From the NCBI RefSeq assembly GCF_030345075.1, contig NZ_CP128361.1:2728001-2792000 (forward strand): DNA of 64,000 nt, given 5' to 3'. Shown here in pieces: positions 45,063 through 52,064 of this stretch; the stretch's first letter is position 1; every line of letters starts with the position of its first letter. Position numbers and translations under genes: made by a program. The notes beneath the pieces were generated by a model, which worked only from the letters and a program-made list of their open reading frames with translations, was not told where the DNA came from and searched no databases. The stretch comes from Solwaraspora sp. WMMA2065 (GTDB lineage Bacteria > Actinomycetota > Actinomycetes > Mycobacteriales > Micromonosporaceae).

Positions 45063-45337
45063 CAGCTGGCGGACGAGTTTTTCAGGAAGCTGTTCTCCAT
45101 CTCGAGTTCCCGGTTGCGACGTTCGAGTTCCTTCAGTCGAGCGCGCTCGTCGACGCCGATCGGTGGGCTGTCCTGGGCGCCGCTGTTTTCCCGCCGGTAC
45201 TGGCGGACCCAGGAACGCAGCGTCTCCGGGTGAACGTCGATCTCCCGGGCAACCTGCGACACTGGCTTGTTCGACTGTAGAACGAGTTGCACTGCTTCTT
45301 CACGGAACTCTGGGGTGTATGAGCTTATGCGTGCCAT
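45062..45337 (-). CDS. IS3-family transposase OrfA
   Basis: The 91-residue protein is a helix-turn-helix DNA-binding subunit (MARISSYTPEFREEAVQLVL; REIDVHPETLRSWVRQYRREN) followed by a leucine-zipper-like helix (RLKELERRNRELEMENSFL). In functional IS3 elements it is fused to OrfB by a -1 frameshift. Here its end SSAS immediately abuts the truncated OrfB. The ISL3 element lies 37 bp upstream of its start and has separated it from the IS3 end. Confidence 0.87.
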   Translation of the reverse strand: MARISSYTPEFREEAVQLVLQSNKPVSQVAREIDVHPETLRSWVRQYRRENSGAQDSPPIGVDERARLKELERRNRELEMENSFLKNSSAS

Positions 45338-45373
45338 CGCGCTTCTTCCCTCGACTTTCCTTGCAGGGTAACC

Positions 45374-46936
45374 GGGTCTACGCATTTGATCGGGGTGAGG
45401 TGGTCGCTTGACCGCGTTGCGTGACGGCAACTGGTTGCAGACAGTGAGGCTCGGTCTGGCCGGGTCGGGCGTGTCGTAACGCAGGCGTACCCGCGACATC
45501 CAAGATCATGGTTCTTGTCTAGGGAATCATGATGAGTGGAAGGTCGCGGGTACGTGGTTCAGGATACTGCCGTGGACGCCCTGTTCGGGTTGACGGGTGT
45601 GCGGGTCGTCGAGGTCGACACCGAACCCGACGACAGCGTGACGGTGTATGTCCAGACGGCGGTGACCGTGGTGTGTCCCGGCTGCGCGACACCGGCGAAG
45701 CGGATCAAGGAACGCGTCACCGGCCGGATATGCGATGTGCCCTACGGTGGCCGCCGGGTCCGGGTGGTGTGGTGGAAACAGCGCTGGTCATGCCTGAACG
45801 AAGACTGTCCACGAAGAAGTTTCACCGAGTCCGTGACGGATCTGCCGACGCGTTCGCGGGTGACGCCCCGACTGCGGCAGTCCTGCGCACGGTCGATCAG
45901 TGACTCCGGGCGCACCGTCGCCGAGGTCGCCGCCAGTCACGGGGTGTCCTGGCACACCGCGCACGACGCGTTCACCGCCACCGTCGATCCGGTACTGGCC
46001 GGCGAACCGGAACCGGTCACCGACCTCGGGATCGACGAGGTCCGCCGGGGCCGTCCCCGGCTGGCCGCCGACCCGGACACCGGCCGGACACGGCAGATCG
46101 CCGACCGGTGGCACACCGGCTTCACCGACCTGTCCGGACCACAGGGACTACTCGGCCAGGTCGAAGGCCGCCGCACCGCCGACGTCACCGCCTGGCTCGA
46201 ACAGCGGGACCCGGCCTGGCTGGCCGGAATCCGCACGGTGTCGATCGACATGTGCCCCGCGTTCCGCGCCGCCGTCCGCAAGACACTGCCCCACGCCCTG
46301 CTGTGCGTGGACCCGTTCCACCTGGTCCAACTCGCCAACAGGATGCTCACCACCGTCCGGTGGCGCATCGTCAGGAACAAGTACGGCCGTCGGGGCCGTA
46401 AGACCGACCCCGAGTACGGCATCAAACGACTCCTGACCCGCAACCGGGAGGACCTGTCCCCGACACAACTCGCGAAGCTGTGGAACACCATGGCCGACGA
46501 CCCGACGCTGACCGATCTGCACCTGGCCTGGATCACGAAGGAACACCTCCGCGACCTGCTCGCCCTACGGATAACCCGCAGCCACACCACTCCCGCGCCC
46601 AGCCTCGTGCGCGACCGCTGGGCCAGCCTGTTGACCTGGTGCGCCGACCACGCCCACGTCGACGAGATCGCCGCGTTCGCCCGTACCCTCGACATGTGGC
46701 GCGACGAGATCGTCAACGCCGTCCTCACCGGCGCGTCCAACGCCGGCAGCGAAGGCATCAACCGGATCCAGAAACTCGACGCCCGCGCCGCGTTCGGCTA
46801 CCGCAACCCCGACAACCAACGCCGCCGCGCCCGAACAGCGACCCGACGACCCCGCAAACGATCACCCAACGCAATCAGCCGCAATCGACTCTGGGTAACC
46901 GGACCACAACACCACCCCGGCTAAATGCGAAGACCC
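45374..46936 (+). mobile_element. ISL3-family insertion sequence with 8-bp target duplication
   Basis: The element is 1563 bp. Its ends begin GGGTCTACGCATTT (left) and GGGTCTTCGCATTT (right, reverse complement), with 20 of 24 positions identical. It is flanked on both sides by the direct repeat GGGTAACC (45366-45373 and 46937-46944), the 8-bp duplication expected for ISL3. The perfect duplication indicates a recent insertion. It is nested inside the IS3-family element. Confidence 0.95.
45536..46924 (+). CDS. ISL3-family transposase
   Basis: The 462-residue protein has an N-terminal zinc-ribbon (VCPGCATPAKRIKER and WSCLNEDCPRRSF), a helix-turn-helix (SDSGRTVAEVAASHGVSWHTAHDAF) and the DDE core with LGIDEVRRGR, SIDMCPAFRAAVRK and a C-terminal Glu in NAGSEGINRIQKLDARAAFGYRN. 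The full length and lack of stops suggest it is active. A downstream GTG at 45554 (VVQDTAVDALFG) is an equally possible start. It can be the source of the recent insertion itself. Confidence 0.93.
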   Translation: MEGRGYVVQDTAVDALFGLTGVRVVEVDTEPDDSVTVYVQTAVTVVCPGCATPAKRIKERVTGRICDVPYGGRRVRVVWWKQRWSCLNEDCPRRSFTESVTDLPTRSRVTPRLRQSCARSISDSGRTVAEVAASHGVSWHTAHDAFTATVDPVLAGEPEPVTDLGIDEVRRGRPRLAADPDTGRTRQIADRWHTGFTDLSGPQGLLGQVEGRRTADVTAWLEQRDPAWLAGIRTVSIDMCPAFRAAVRKTLPHALLCVDPFHLVQLANRMLTTVRWRIVRNKYGRRGRKTDPEYGIKRLLTRNREDLSPTQLAKLWNTMADDPTLTDLHLAWITKEHLRDLLALRITRSHTTPAPSLVRDRWASLLTWCADHAHVDEIAAFARTLDMWRDEIVNAVLTGASNAGSEGINRIQKLDARAAFGYRNPDNQRRRARTATRRPRKRSPNAISRNRLWVTGPQHHPG

Positions 46937-47048
46937 GGGTAACCTTATTGGCTCCCTGTCCGGAATCCTCGGGGCACCTCAGATCTACAACCTGCTCAGA
47001 CCCGTTCCAGCAGTATGAGCCCTTGACAAACATAGGGGCATCCAAGCG

Positions 47049-47491
47049 GTGTACGTCGAGGACCTGTGCGTTGTTGGTCTCGGCCGGACTCGGCTGGCGA
47101 AGTCCGTGCAGGATGCGGGCTGGGCCGCCTTCACCGGCATGCTGGAGACACGGCGGAGCGGGTGCGCCACGAGGCGCGCGTTCGCCCGGGTGGACCGGTG
47201 GCTCCCGTCCACCCGGATGTGCTGCGACTGCGGCCGGATCAACGAGAAGATCGCGTTGAACGTCCGGGAGTGGGACTGCCCGTGCGGCCGTCACCACGAC
47301 CGGGACATCAACGCCGCCATCAACATCAAGGCCGCCGGACAGGCGGACTTCAACGACCGTCGAGCGCACGTAAGACCGGGACTCGTCCCGGCGGCGCGCA
47401 GTGAAGCGGTAACCCACCCGGGCGCCGCGTGTTCCACGCGCAGCGTGGAGGGAATATCCGTCCTTCAGCTTCAGGGCGGAGAGGATGTCAA
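47049..47491 (+). pseudogene. TnpB (IS200/IS605 or IS1341 type) C-terminal remnant with element end
   Basis: The frame begins VYVEDLCVVGLGRTRLAKS, corresponding to the VEDL segment of the TnpB RuvC domain, and continues through RWLPSTRMCCDCGRI and WDCPCGRHHDRDINAAINIKAAG, giving an intact four-Cys zinc finger and the final RuvC Asp (HDRDINAA). The N-terminal two thirds are missing, removed or separated by the IS3 insertion. The element ends in a CCGTCCTTCAG...GGATGTCAA type terminus. The 3' part overlaps the position where a guide (omega/re) RNA would be encoded in a complete element. Confidence 0.85.
47470..47491 (+). repeat. IS200/IS605-type right end
   Basis: TTCAGGGCGGAGAGGATGTC begins this 22-bp segment, which closes with AA and is the typical terminus of actinobacterial TnpB elements. 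It is the inverted partner of 44251-44272. Sequence to the right belongs to the disrupted host gene. Confidence 0.75.
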
Positions 47492-47903
47492 CGGTGAACT
47501 GGCTGTCCACCCCTGTGCTGCCGACGGTGGTGGGCGACCGCCTGCTGTCGACCAAACCGGTCAGCAGTACCCGGGCGGTCTCGACGAGAGCGAACACGGT
47601 TGCCGCCGGCGCGGTGAACCGGGCGACCTGCAACTGCCATGGCAGGTCGGCCCGGTCCGCGAGCTGGTCAGCGTCGAGGACGAAGAGCTGCAACGTGTAG
47701 TAGAGAACATCGACCGGCGCGGTCGTGCCGCCGGGCTCGCCCACGAGCAGCTCGGCGCAACCGACGAATCCCAGGATCGCCGACACCCCCGCCAGCAGCA
47801 CGAAAGCAACGCGGAGCAGGGTGATCCTCGTTCTGTTCCGGTCCTGGTCCAGGGAACCTCCCCACCGTACGGCCTGACGGTCGATGCAACAAGCATCACC
47901 CAT
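47492..47903 (-). pseudogene. N-terminal fragment of a membrane-anchored NAD-binding/RyR-type protein gene
   Basis: The fragment encodes RITLLRVAFVLLAGVSAILGFVGCAELL (a membrane helix), then VDVLYYTLQLFVLDADQLADR and LPWQLQVARFTAPAATVFALVETARVLL, a second helix. This two-helix start with the YTLQLF segment is like that of actinobacterial TrkA-N/ryanodine-receptor-domain proteins as I remember them. The frame runs into the IS605-type end at 47491 and the remainder of the gene is absent from the window. The start is uncertain; an ATG at 47903 was used. Confidence 0.6.
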
Positions 47904-48019
47904 AGGCGCCAGTTGGCTACCCAGCGCTTGACCATCACATTTCATGGTGAAGTGGGAAAATTCGCCTTGTTGCCACTGGTCCGTCACCGCGCACACCGAC
48001 CGGATAAGATTCCATCGCC

Positions 48020-48096
48020 GGGGCGGTAGCTCAGCCGGTCAGAGCAGGGGACTCATAATCCCTCGGTCGCGGGTTCGAGCCCCGCCCGCCCCACCA
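48020..48096 (+). tRNA. tRNA with anticodon CAU (Ile2 or elongator Met)
   Basis: A complete cloverleaf is visible: acceptor GGGGCGG/CCGCCCC, D arm GCTC/GAGC, anticodon stem GGGGA/TCCCT with loop CTCATAA, T arm GCGGG-TTCGAGC-CCCGC, discriminator A and an encoded CCA. The anticodon region GACTCATAATCCCTCGGTCGC resembles E. coli tRNA-Ile2 (lysidine-modified) more than elongator tRNA-Met, but the isotype needs a covariance model. It lies at the left border of a region of degraded genes. Confidence 0.93.
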
Positions 48097-48359
48097 GGTG
48101 CAGCGTTTCGCGAACCAGATCCAATTCTCGGTGTTGCCAGGGACGGGGACGCAGCAGGAGCACCACCGCGTCTGCGCGGGGCCGGACCGCGAGCGACCAG
48201 GCACGGTGACAGGAAGGTTGCCAGCGAATCAGCGGCAAGGACATCCAGGTAGCGGCCTTCGATGAAGGCAGGAAAGGCAACATCGGCAAGAACTGAGCCG
48301 TACGCGGTGGAACGATCTCCTTGCGCGGACGGCGCACCCGGCGGCGAGGCTTGCCGGCG

Positions 48360-48650
48360 GCCAGAGCAAGACCCCCACCGAACGTGACGCCTGGGATTTC
48401 GCGGCCGCCGAGGAAACACCGGCTTGGAACTGGTCACCCTGTGTCCGGTCGCCGTGCTCGGCCCAGTGATCGGCTAGGAGATCTCCGGCACCAACCACAT
48501 CGTGCAGCGCAGCCTGGACGGCAGCTTGCCGGGTTAGCCGGAGCTGTACATCCATTCGTTGACGTGCGCAACGTCGCCGCCGCCCACGTGCTAGCCATGA
48601 CCACGCCCGGTGCCAGCGGCCAGCGGTTCCTGCTCTCCGGCGGCCCGGGC
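48360..48650 (+). pseudogene. NAD-dependent epimerase/reductase C-terminal remnant
   Basis: Pieces in different frames reconstruct an extended SDR protein: SKTPTERDAWDFAAAEE, then GLELVTLCPVAVLGPVIG, then PFVDVRNVAAAHVLAMTTPG and ASGQRFLLSGG. Frames shift between the first and second pieces and near 48552. In-frame TAG codons occur at 48475-48477 and 48535-48537. The N-terminal Rossmann motif is missing and the 3' end is cut at the tail of the TetR gene. It is a clear pseudogene. Confidence 0.82.
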
Positions 48651-48665
48651 GATCCCGCATACGGG

Positions 48666-49346
48666 TCACCGCCAGTTTTCCCGGCTCCGCTGCAGACCGT
48701 CGAGGATCAGGTCGAGTCCGACGTCGAACTCGGCCGCATAGGAATAGCCGGGAGCCAGCGCCCGGTGGACAATCATCTCGGCGAGATGCGGCAACTCGTC
48801 GCGGGGCAGTTGCTCCAGGATCGCGCCCGCCACCTGCGTGACTTCGGCGGACGAGGTGAACGGCAGGCTGAGTTCCTGCAGAGTGAACCCGTAGACGTAG
48901 CTGTCCAGCAAGGAGAGCGCGTGCGCCGCGCCAGCGACGGAGAATCCGCTGGCGCGCAGGCAGCCGAGCACTGCGTCGTGGTGACGAAGGGTAGCCGGGC
49001 CGGGGTTGGTCCGGGAGTCCATCAGACCGATCGCCCACTGGTGTCGGATCAGCGCCGCCCGCATCGATGCCGCTCGGTCCCGCATCGCGGTGCACCAGTC
49101 GTTTCCGTCCGCCGGTAGCTCGATCTCATCGAAGACGAGATCGACCATGCCGTCGAGGATCAGGTCCTTGTTGCGGAAGTGGTGATACAGCGACATCGCC
49201 TCGACGCCGAGCCGCTGCGCGAGCCGGCGCATGCTCGGCACGCCCGAACCGGCCTCGTCCGCCAGCGCGACCGCTTCGCGCAGCACCAACTCCTTGCTGA
49301 GCGCGGTACGCCGGTTCGCGGGCGGGTCGGCTGGCTCCGTGACCAC
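48666..49346 (-). CDS. TetR family repressor (TetR_C_1 type)
   Basis: The 226-residue regulator has the N-terminal helix-turn-helix VLREAVALADEAGSGVPSMRRLAQRLGVEAMSLYHHFRNKDLILDGM and a C-terminal ligand domain of the tetracycline-repressor type (DSYVYGFTLQELSLPF). It is divergent from the NmrA-like gene. Two 15-bp near-palindromic sites between the genes are probable operators, so it likely represses its neighbour and itself. The inducer is unknown. Confidence 0.88.
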   Translation of the reverse strand: MVTEPADPPANRRTALSKELVLREAVALADEAGSGVPSMRRLAQRLGVEAMSLYHHFRNKDLILDGMVDLVFDEIELPADGNDWCTAMRDRAASMRAALIRHQWAIGLMDSRTNPGPATLRHHDAVLGCLRASGFSVAGAAHALSLLDSYVYGFTLQELSLPFTSSAEVTQVAGAILEQLPRDELPHLAEMIVHRALAPGYSYAAEFDVGLDLILDGLQRSRENWR

Positions 49347-49377
49347 GTGATCCTCCTGCTGTCACCTCTCGGACTAC

Positions 49378-49419
49378 TTGACAACCTTACACCGCAAGGC
49401 TGTACCTTACAGCGTAAGC
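49378..49419 (+). promoter_or_regulatory. Promoter with two TetR-type operator copies
   Basis: CCTTACACCGCAAGG (49385-49399) and CCTTACAGCGTAAGC (49405-49419) are direct copies of a near-palindromic 15-mer, 20 bp apart. TTGACA at 49378-49383 and TGTACC at 49401-49406 have 17-bp spacing, reading toward the NmrA-like gene. The operators cover the spacer and the -10 region, as expected for steric repression by the divergent TetR protein. Confidence 0.72.
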
Positions 49420-49457
49420 CGAACGCGATTCGGGGAGCGACAGACGGGAGCAGGACC

Positions 49458-50192
49458 ATGGAACCAGTCGACACCGACGGGGTCGGCCAGCCAGGTGCCG
49501 GCCGGCGGATCTGCGTCGTCGGGGCGTCCGGGAAACTCGGGCGATACATGGTGCGGCACGCGTTGGAGCGTGGGTACGAGGTCGTCGCCGTGTGCCGGGA
49601 AAAGAGCATGCCCAAGCTGGCCGAGTTCGACGGACGGATCACCGTGGTCCCCGGGCCAACCAACTCCCATACGGTCATCGCCCAGGCGGTGCGCGGCTGC
49701 GACGCCGTGCTCACGGTGCTGGTGCCGTGGGGTGTGCAGAACTACGCCTCGGGCACCGCCCAGGCGGTGCTCGACCATGCCGAGCCCGGTGCCCGGCTGA
49801 TCTTCTCCTGCGGTTGGCACATCAGCAACGACGGTCAGGACGTCTACCCCCGAGGGTTCAAGCTCTACACGGCGGTCTTCGGCTGGCTGGCGAAGCTGCT
49901 GCGGGTGGTGGATGTCAACGACCAGGTACGGGCCTGCCGACGGGTCTTCGCCAGCGGTGCCGACTGGACCGTCGTACGCGGCAGCGACCTCGAAGAAGGC
50001 GACAGCCAGGGCCTGCCGGTGTGGAGCCGGCACGTGGGCGACCCGGTGTTGGCCAGCAACCTGACCCGGCGAATCGACTTTGCCCGGTTCATGGTGGAGG
50101 CCGTGGACGACGACACCCTCGTCCGGGAGGCCCCGGCCATCGTCGGTCGGCTCACCCCGTCCGCCCTCGCCCACGCCGGTCGGCTGCAGTGA
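49458..50192 (+). CDS. NmrA-like/atypical SDR NAD(P)-binding protein
   Basis: The 244-residue protein has a Rossmann start RICVVGASGKLGRYMVRHALERGYEVVAVCR (GxxGxxG) and the organisation of NAD(P)-binding SDR-a proteins. No Tyr-x3-Lys catalytic pair is obvious; LIFSCGWHISNDG occupies the place of the strand preceding it. It may be a redox sensor or reductase with unknown substrate. The ATG at 49458 is downstream of the TetR-controlled promoter. It is the best candidate target of the divergent repressor. Confidence 0.85.
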   Translation: MEPVDTDGVGQPGAGRRICVVGASGKLGRYMVRHALERGYEVVAVCREKSMPKLAEFDGRITVVPGPTNSHTVIAQAVRGCDAVLTVLVPWGVQNYASGTAQAVLDHAEPGARLIFSCGWHISNDGQDVYPRGFKLYTAVFGWLAKLLRVVDVNDQVRACRRVFASGADWTVVRGSDLEEGDSQGLPVWSRHVGDPVLASNLTRRIDFARFMVEAVDDDTLVREAPAIVGRLTPSALAHAGRLQ

Positions 50193-50341
50193 CCGACGCG
50201 GTCGACGCGGCCCAGCCGGCACCGGCCACCGCGAACGACGCCCTGTGGCGCAACGGTGATCCGTCGTCGCGCGATTGCCGTATCGCCCGCCGCATCGCCT
50301 CCCCCACCGGCACCCGGTACGGAGTATCCCGGGCAGCGCGA

Positions 50342-50529
50342 TCATGAGGTTGGCGGCACCGGTAGGCCGGTCAACTCGGCGACGAGCGTGACGGAGGGCA
50401 TCACGGTGACCGGCCACCGGTCGACGAGGGACTCACCCGGACCGGACCGCAGGGCGGCGAACGGCACTCGGTGGAGCTCGCCGTCGGGCATCACCACCAG
50501 CAGTTCGGCTGCCTCATCGCGCGCGCAGG
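50342..50529 (-). pseudogene. CHAT-domain protein fragment
   Basis: The frame encodes LLVVMPDGELHRVPFAALRS followed by PVTVMPSVTLVAELTG, the central strand-helix segment of CHAT (caspase-like) proteases. The catalytic His and Cys segments that should follow are absent, and the frame ends at TGA 50342-50344. The upstream part of the frame is Arg-rich and unlike a CHAT protein. It is a short remnant; the original may have belonged to a TPR-CHAT protein. Confidence 0.7.
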
Positions 50530-50637
50530 TATCCATCGTCACCGACGGTCGTCGCGACCGCCCCTTTGTCCGGCGACGCGAACCGGACGGCGCCCCGGTG
50601 ACCGCGCGGTGACTCCCGTATCCCAGTGGGAGGACAG

Positions 50638-51345
50638 ATGCATCCGTCGTTCTCTGAGTCCGAAGACCCGGCGCCCGCAGCCCGGCAATCCGCACATTCG
50701 CTCAGCCGTGATCGCGCGTATCCGCCCGCCCGGCGCTCCACACACCGGTCGGCTCGGCCGGACCGCAGCCGGCGTCGGGTTCGGGGCGTGCTCGCTGCGG
50801 CGACGGCCGCATTGCTGGCGGTCGCCGGGCTCACGTTGATCCCGAACGCGAGCGCCGCCAAGAACCCGTTCGAACGGGGTCCGGCACCGAAAGCGTCCAG
50901 TCTCGCCGCTGCCCGGGGCCCGTTCGAGACGTCCCAGGTGACGGTGTCGTCGCGCGATGCCAGCGGGTTCGGCGGCGGCACGATCTACTTCCCGACCAGT
51001 GGCGACGAAGGCACCTTCGGTGGAGTGGCGGCGCCCCCGGCTTCACCGCGTCTCGGTCGAGCATGGCCTGGTTGGGACCCCGGCTGGCATCACAAGGGTT
51101 CATTGTATTCAATATGGTGATCGGCACCGAACGAGACACGATCGCCTCGGTACGATTCCATTCCGAACCATTCTTCGAAAGCCTTCCATCCGATTTGGAC
51201 AAGGCATATCTGGAGCTCAACAACGCTAGCCATTTCGCACCGAACATTCCGAACACTACCATCTCGTCGTTCAGCGTGGCCTGGCTGAAGCGCTTCGTCG
51301 ACGACGACACCCGCTACGAGCAATTTCTCTGCCCGCCGCCCCGCC
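50638..51345 (+). pseudogene. Polyester hydrolase/cutinase-like gene, frameshifted and internally deleted
   Basis: The ATG at 50638 has a good GGGAGGA site and encodes an export signal ([20 protein letters not shown], ending near NASAA). [21 protein letters not shown] and [14 protein letters not shown] are the N-terminus of the actinobacterial cutinase/PET-hydrolase family. Two extra bases in a C-run at about 51033-51037 shift the frame. The next frame has [17 protein letters not shown] and then jumps to [13 protein letters not shown], losing about 110 residues including the GHSMGG nucleophile. The catalytic Asp and His regions ([14 protein letters not shown]) and the tail [11 protein letters not shown] remain. 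GC drops after about 51100. Confidence 0.87.
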
Positions 51346-51642
51346 CCGCAGGTCGAGGTCCGGCTGCCGGCCGGTGAGCAACTCCGCGTAGATGGCGGGC
51401 TCGACGATCCGGATGTAGAGGTACGCCAGCGACTCCGGTGCGGCGTGGTTGGCCAGATCAGGGCCGAGCACGTCGACGAAGATGTCCACCTGGGCACGGA
51501 TGAATCGCCGGTGCACCCTGCCCGGCTCGGCGAACAGCACCCGGGCCGCCGTCCCGGGTTCGTCGGCGAGGAACTGCCGGAACGGCGCGGACCGACGCAC
51601 CGCGACGGCGTAGCGCGTGGTCACCTCGATCACGCCGTCCAC
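51345..51642 (-). pseudogene. QsdR-like TetR regulator, C-terminal domain remnant
   Basis: The frame encodes DGVIEVTTRYAVAVRRSAPF, PGTAARVLFAEPGRVHRRFI and [20 protein letters not shown], the ligand-binding domain of QsdR-type TetR regulators. The helix-turn-helix part is missing; the sequence upstream (51643-51909) is open but unlike a regulator. The 3' end abuts the cutinase remnant on the other strand, so the junction near 51345 is a recombination scar. Confidence 0.68.
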
Positions 51643-52064
51643 GTCGGTGCGTTGACGCGCGCCACGTGCTTCGGCCAGTTGAGGAAGTACCGGCCGCCAC
51701 CGCGAATGACCGTTTCCTCGCTCACCACCCGACGGGGTGCCGGATTCTGGGCGACCGGCGTCTGCGCAGTCCTGCCGTTGCCGTGTCGCATGCTGCTGGC
51801 CGGGCGGACCCGATAGGCCATTGACCCATACTCTGGGCACGTTCCGTGATCGCCAATGGTTCAAGACACCGCCAGAATCGGCCCGGCCAGCGAATATTTC
51901 GCCAACCATTGGTGACTCACCGCAATCTACCCGACTCGGCGACCGGAGGAACCATGCCGGTCAGGATGGCGGCCTCCAGGGATCCAGCAACCAGGAAGAA
52001 GCAGCCGACCGATCGGCAATGTAAAGATCCATGCACTTCATTCCAATCGGAAAGCAGGCTTACC
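51643..52064. other. Region upstream of the BASS transporter without a recognised gene
   Basis: About 420 bp with short open frames on both strands, none with a recognisable product. A minus-strand frame containing GGGRYFLNWPKHVARVN may be another gene scrap. The segment 51820-52060 is less GC-rich and must contain the promoter of the transporter gene. Confidence 0.45.

Larger units (their letters stand above)
44405..46981 (-). mobile_element. IS3-family element, internally deleted and interrupted by an ISL3-family element
   Basis: Imperfect terminal inverted repeats of 26 bp (44405-44430, beginning TGAGGGGCCTCG, and 46956-46981, ending CACCTCA) agree at 21 of 26 positions and have the TG...CA ends of IS3 elements. 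Without the inserted ISL3 element and its duplicated target, the element would be about 1.0 kb, shorter than the usual 1.2-1.3 kb, in agreement with a deletion between orfA and orfB. No convincing direct repeat flanks it. Confidence 0.82.

Noticed and set aside
44251-47491. Composite transposon carrying cargo between the inverted IS605-type ends
   Set aside because: Everything between the ends is IS material itself; there is no passenger gene, so a composite with cargo is not supported.
51630-51821. Minus-strand 63-codon frame with GGGRYFLNWPKHVARVN
   Set aside because: It may be a gene scrap, but I recognise no family and there is no ribosome site.
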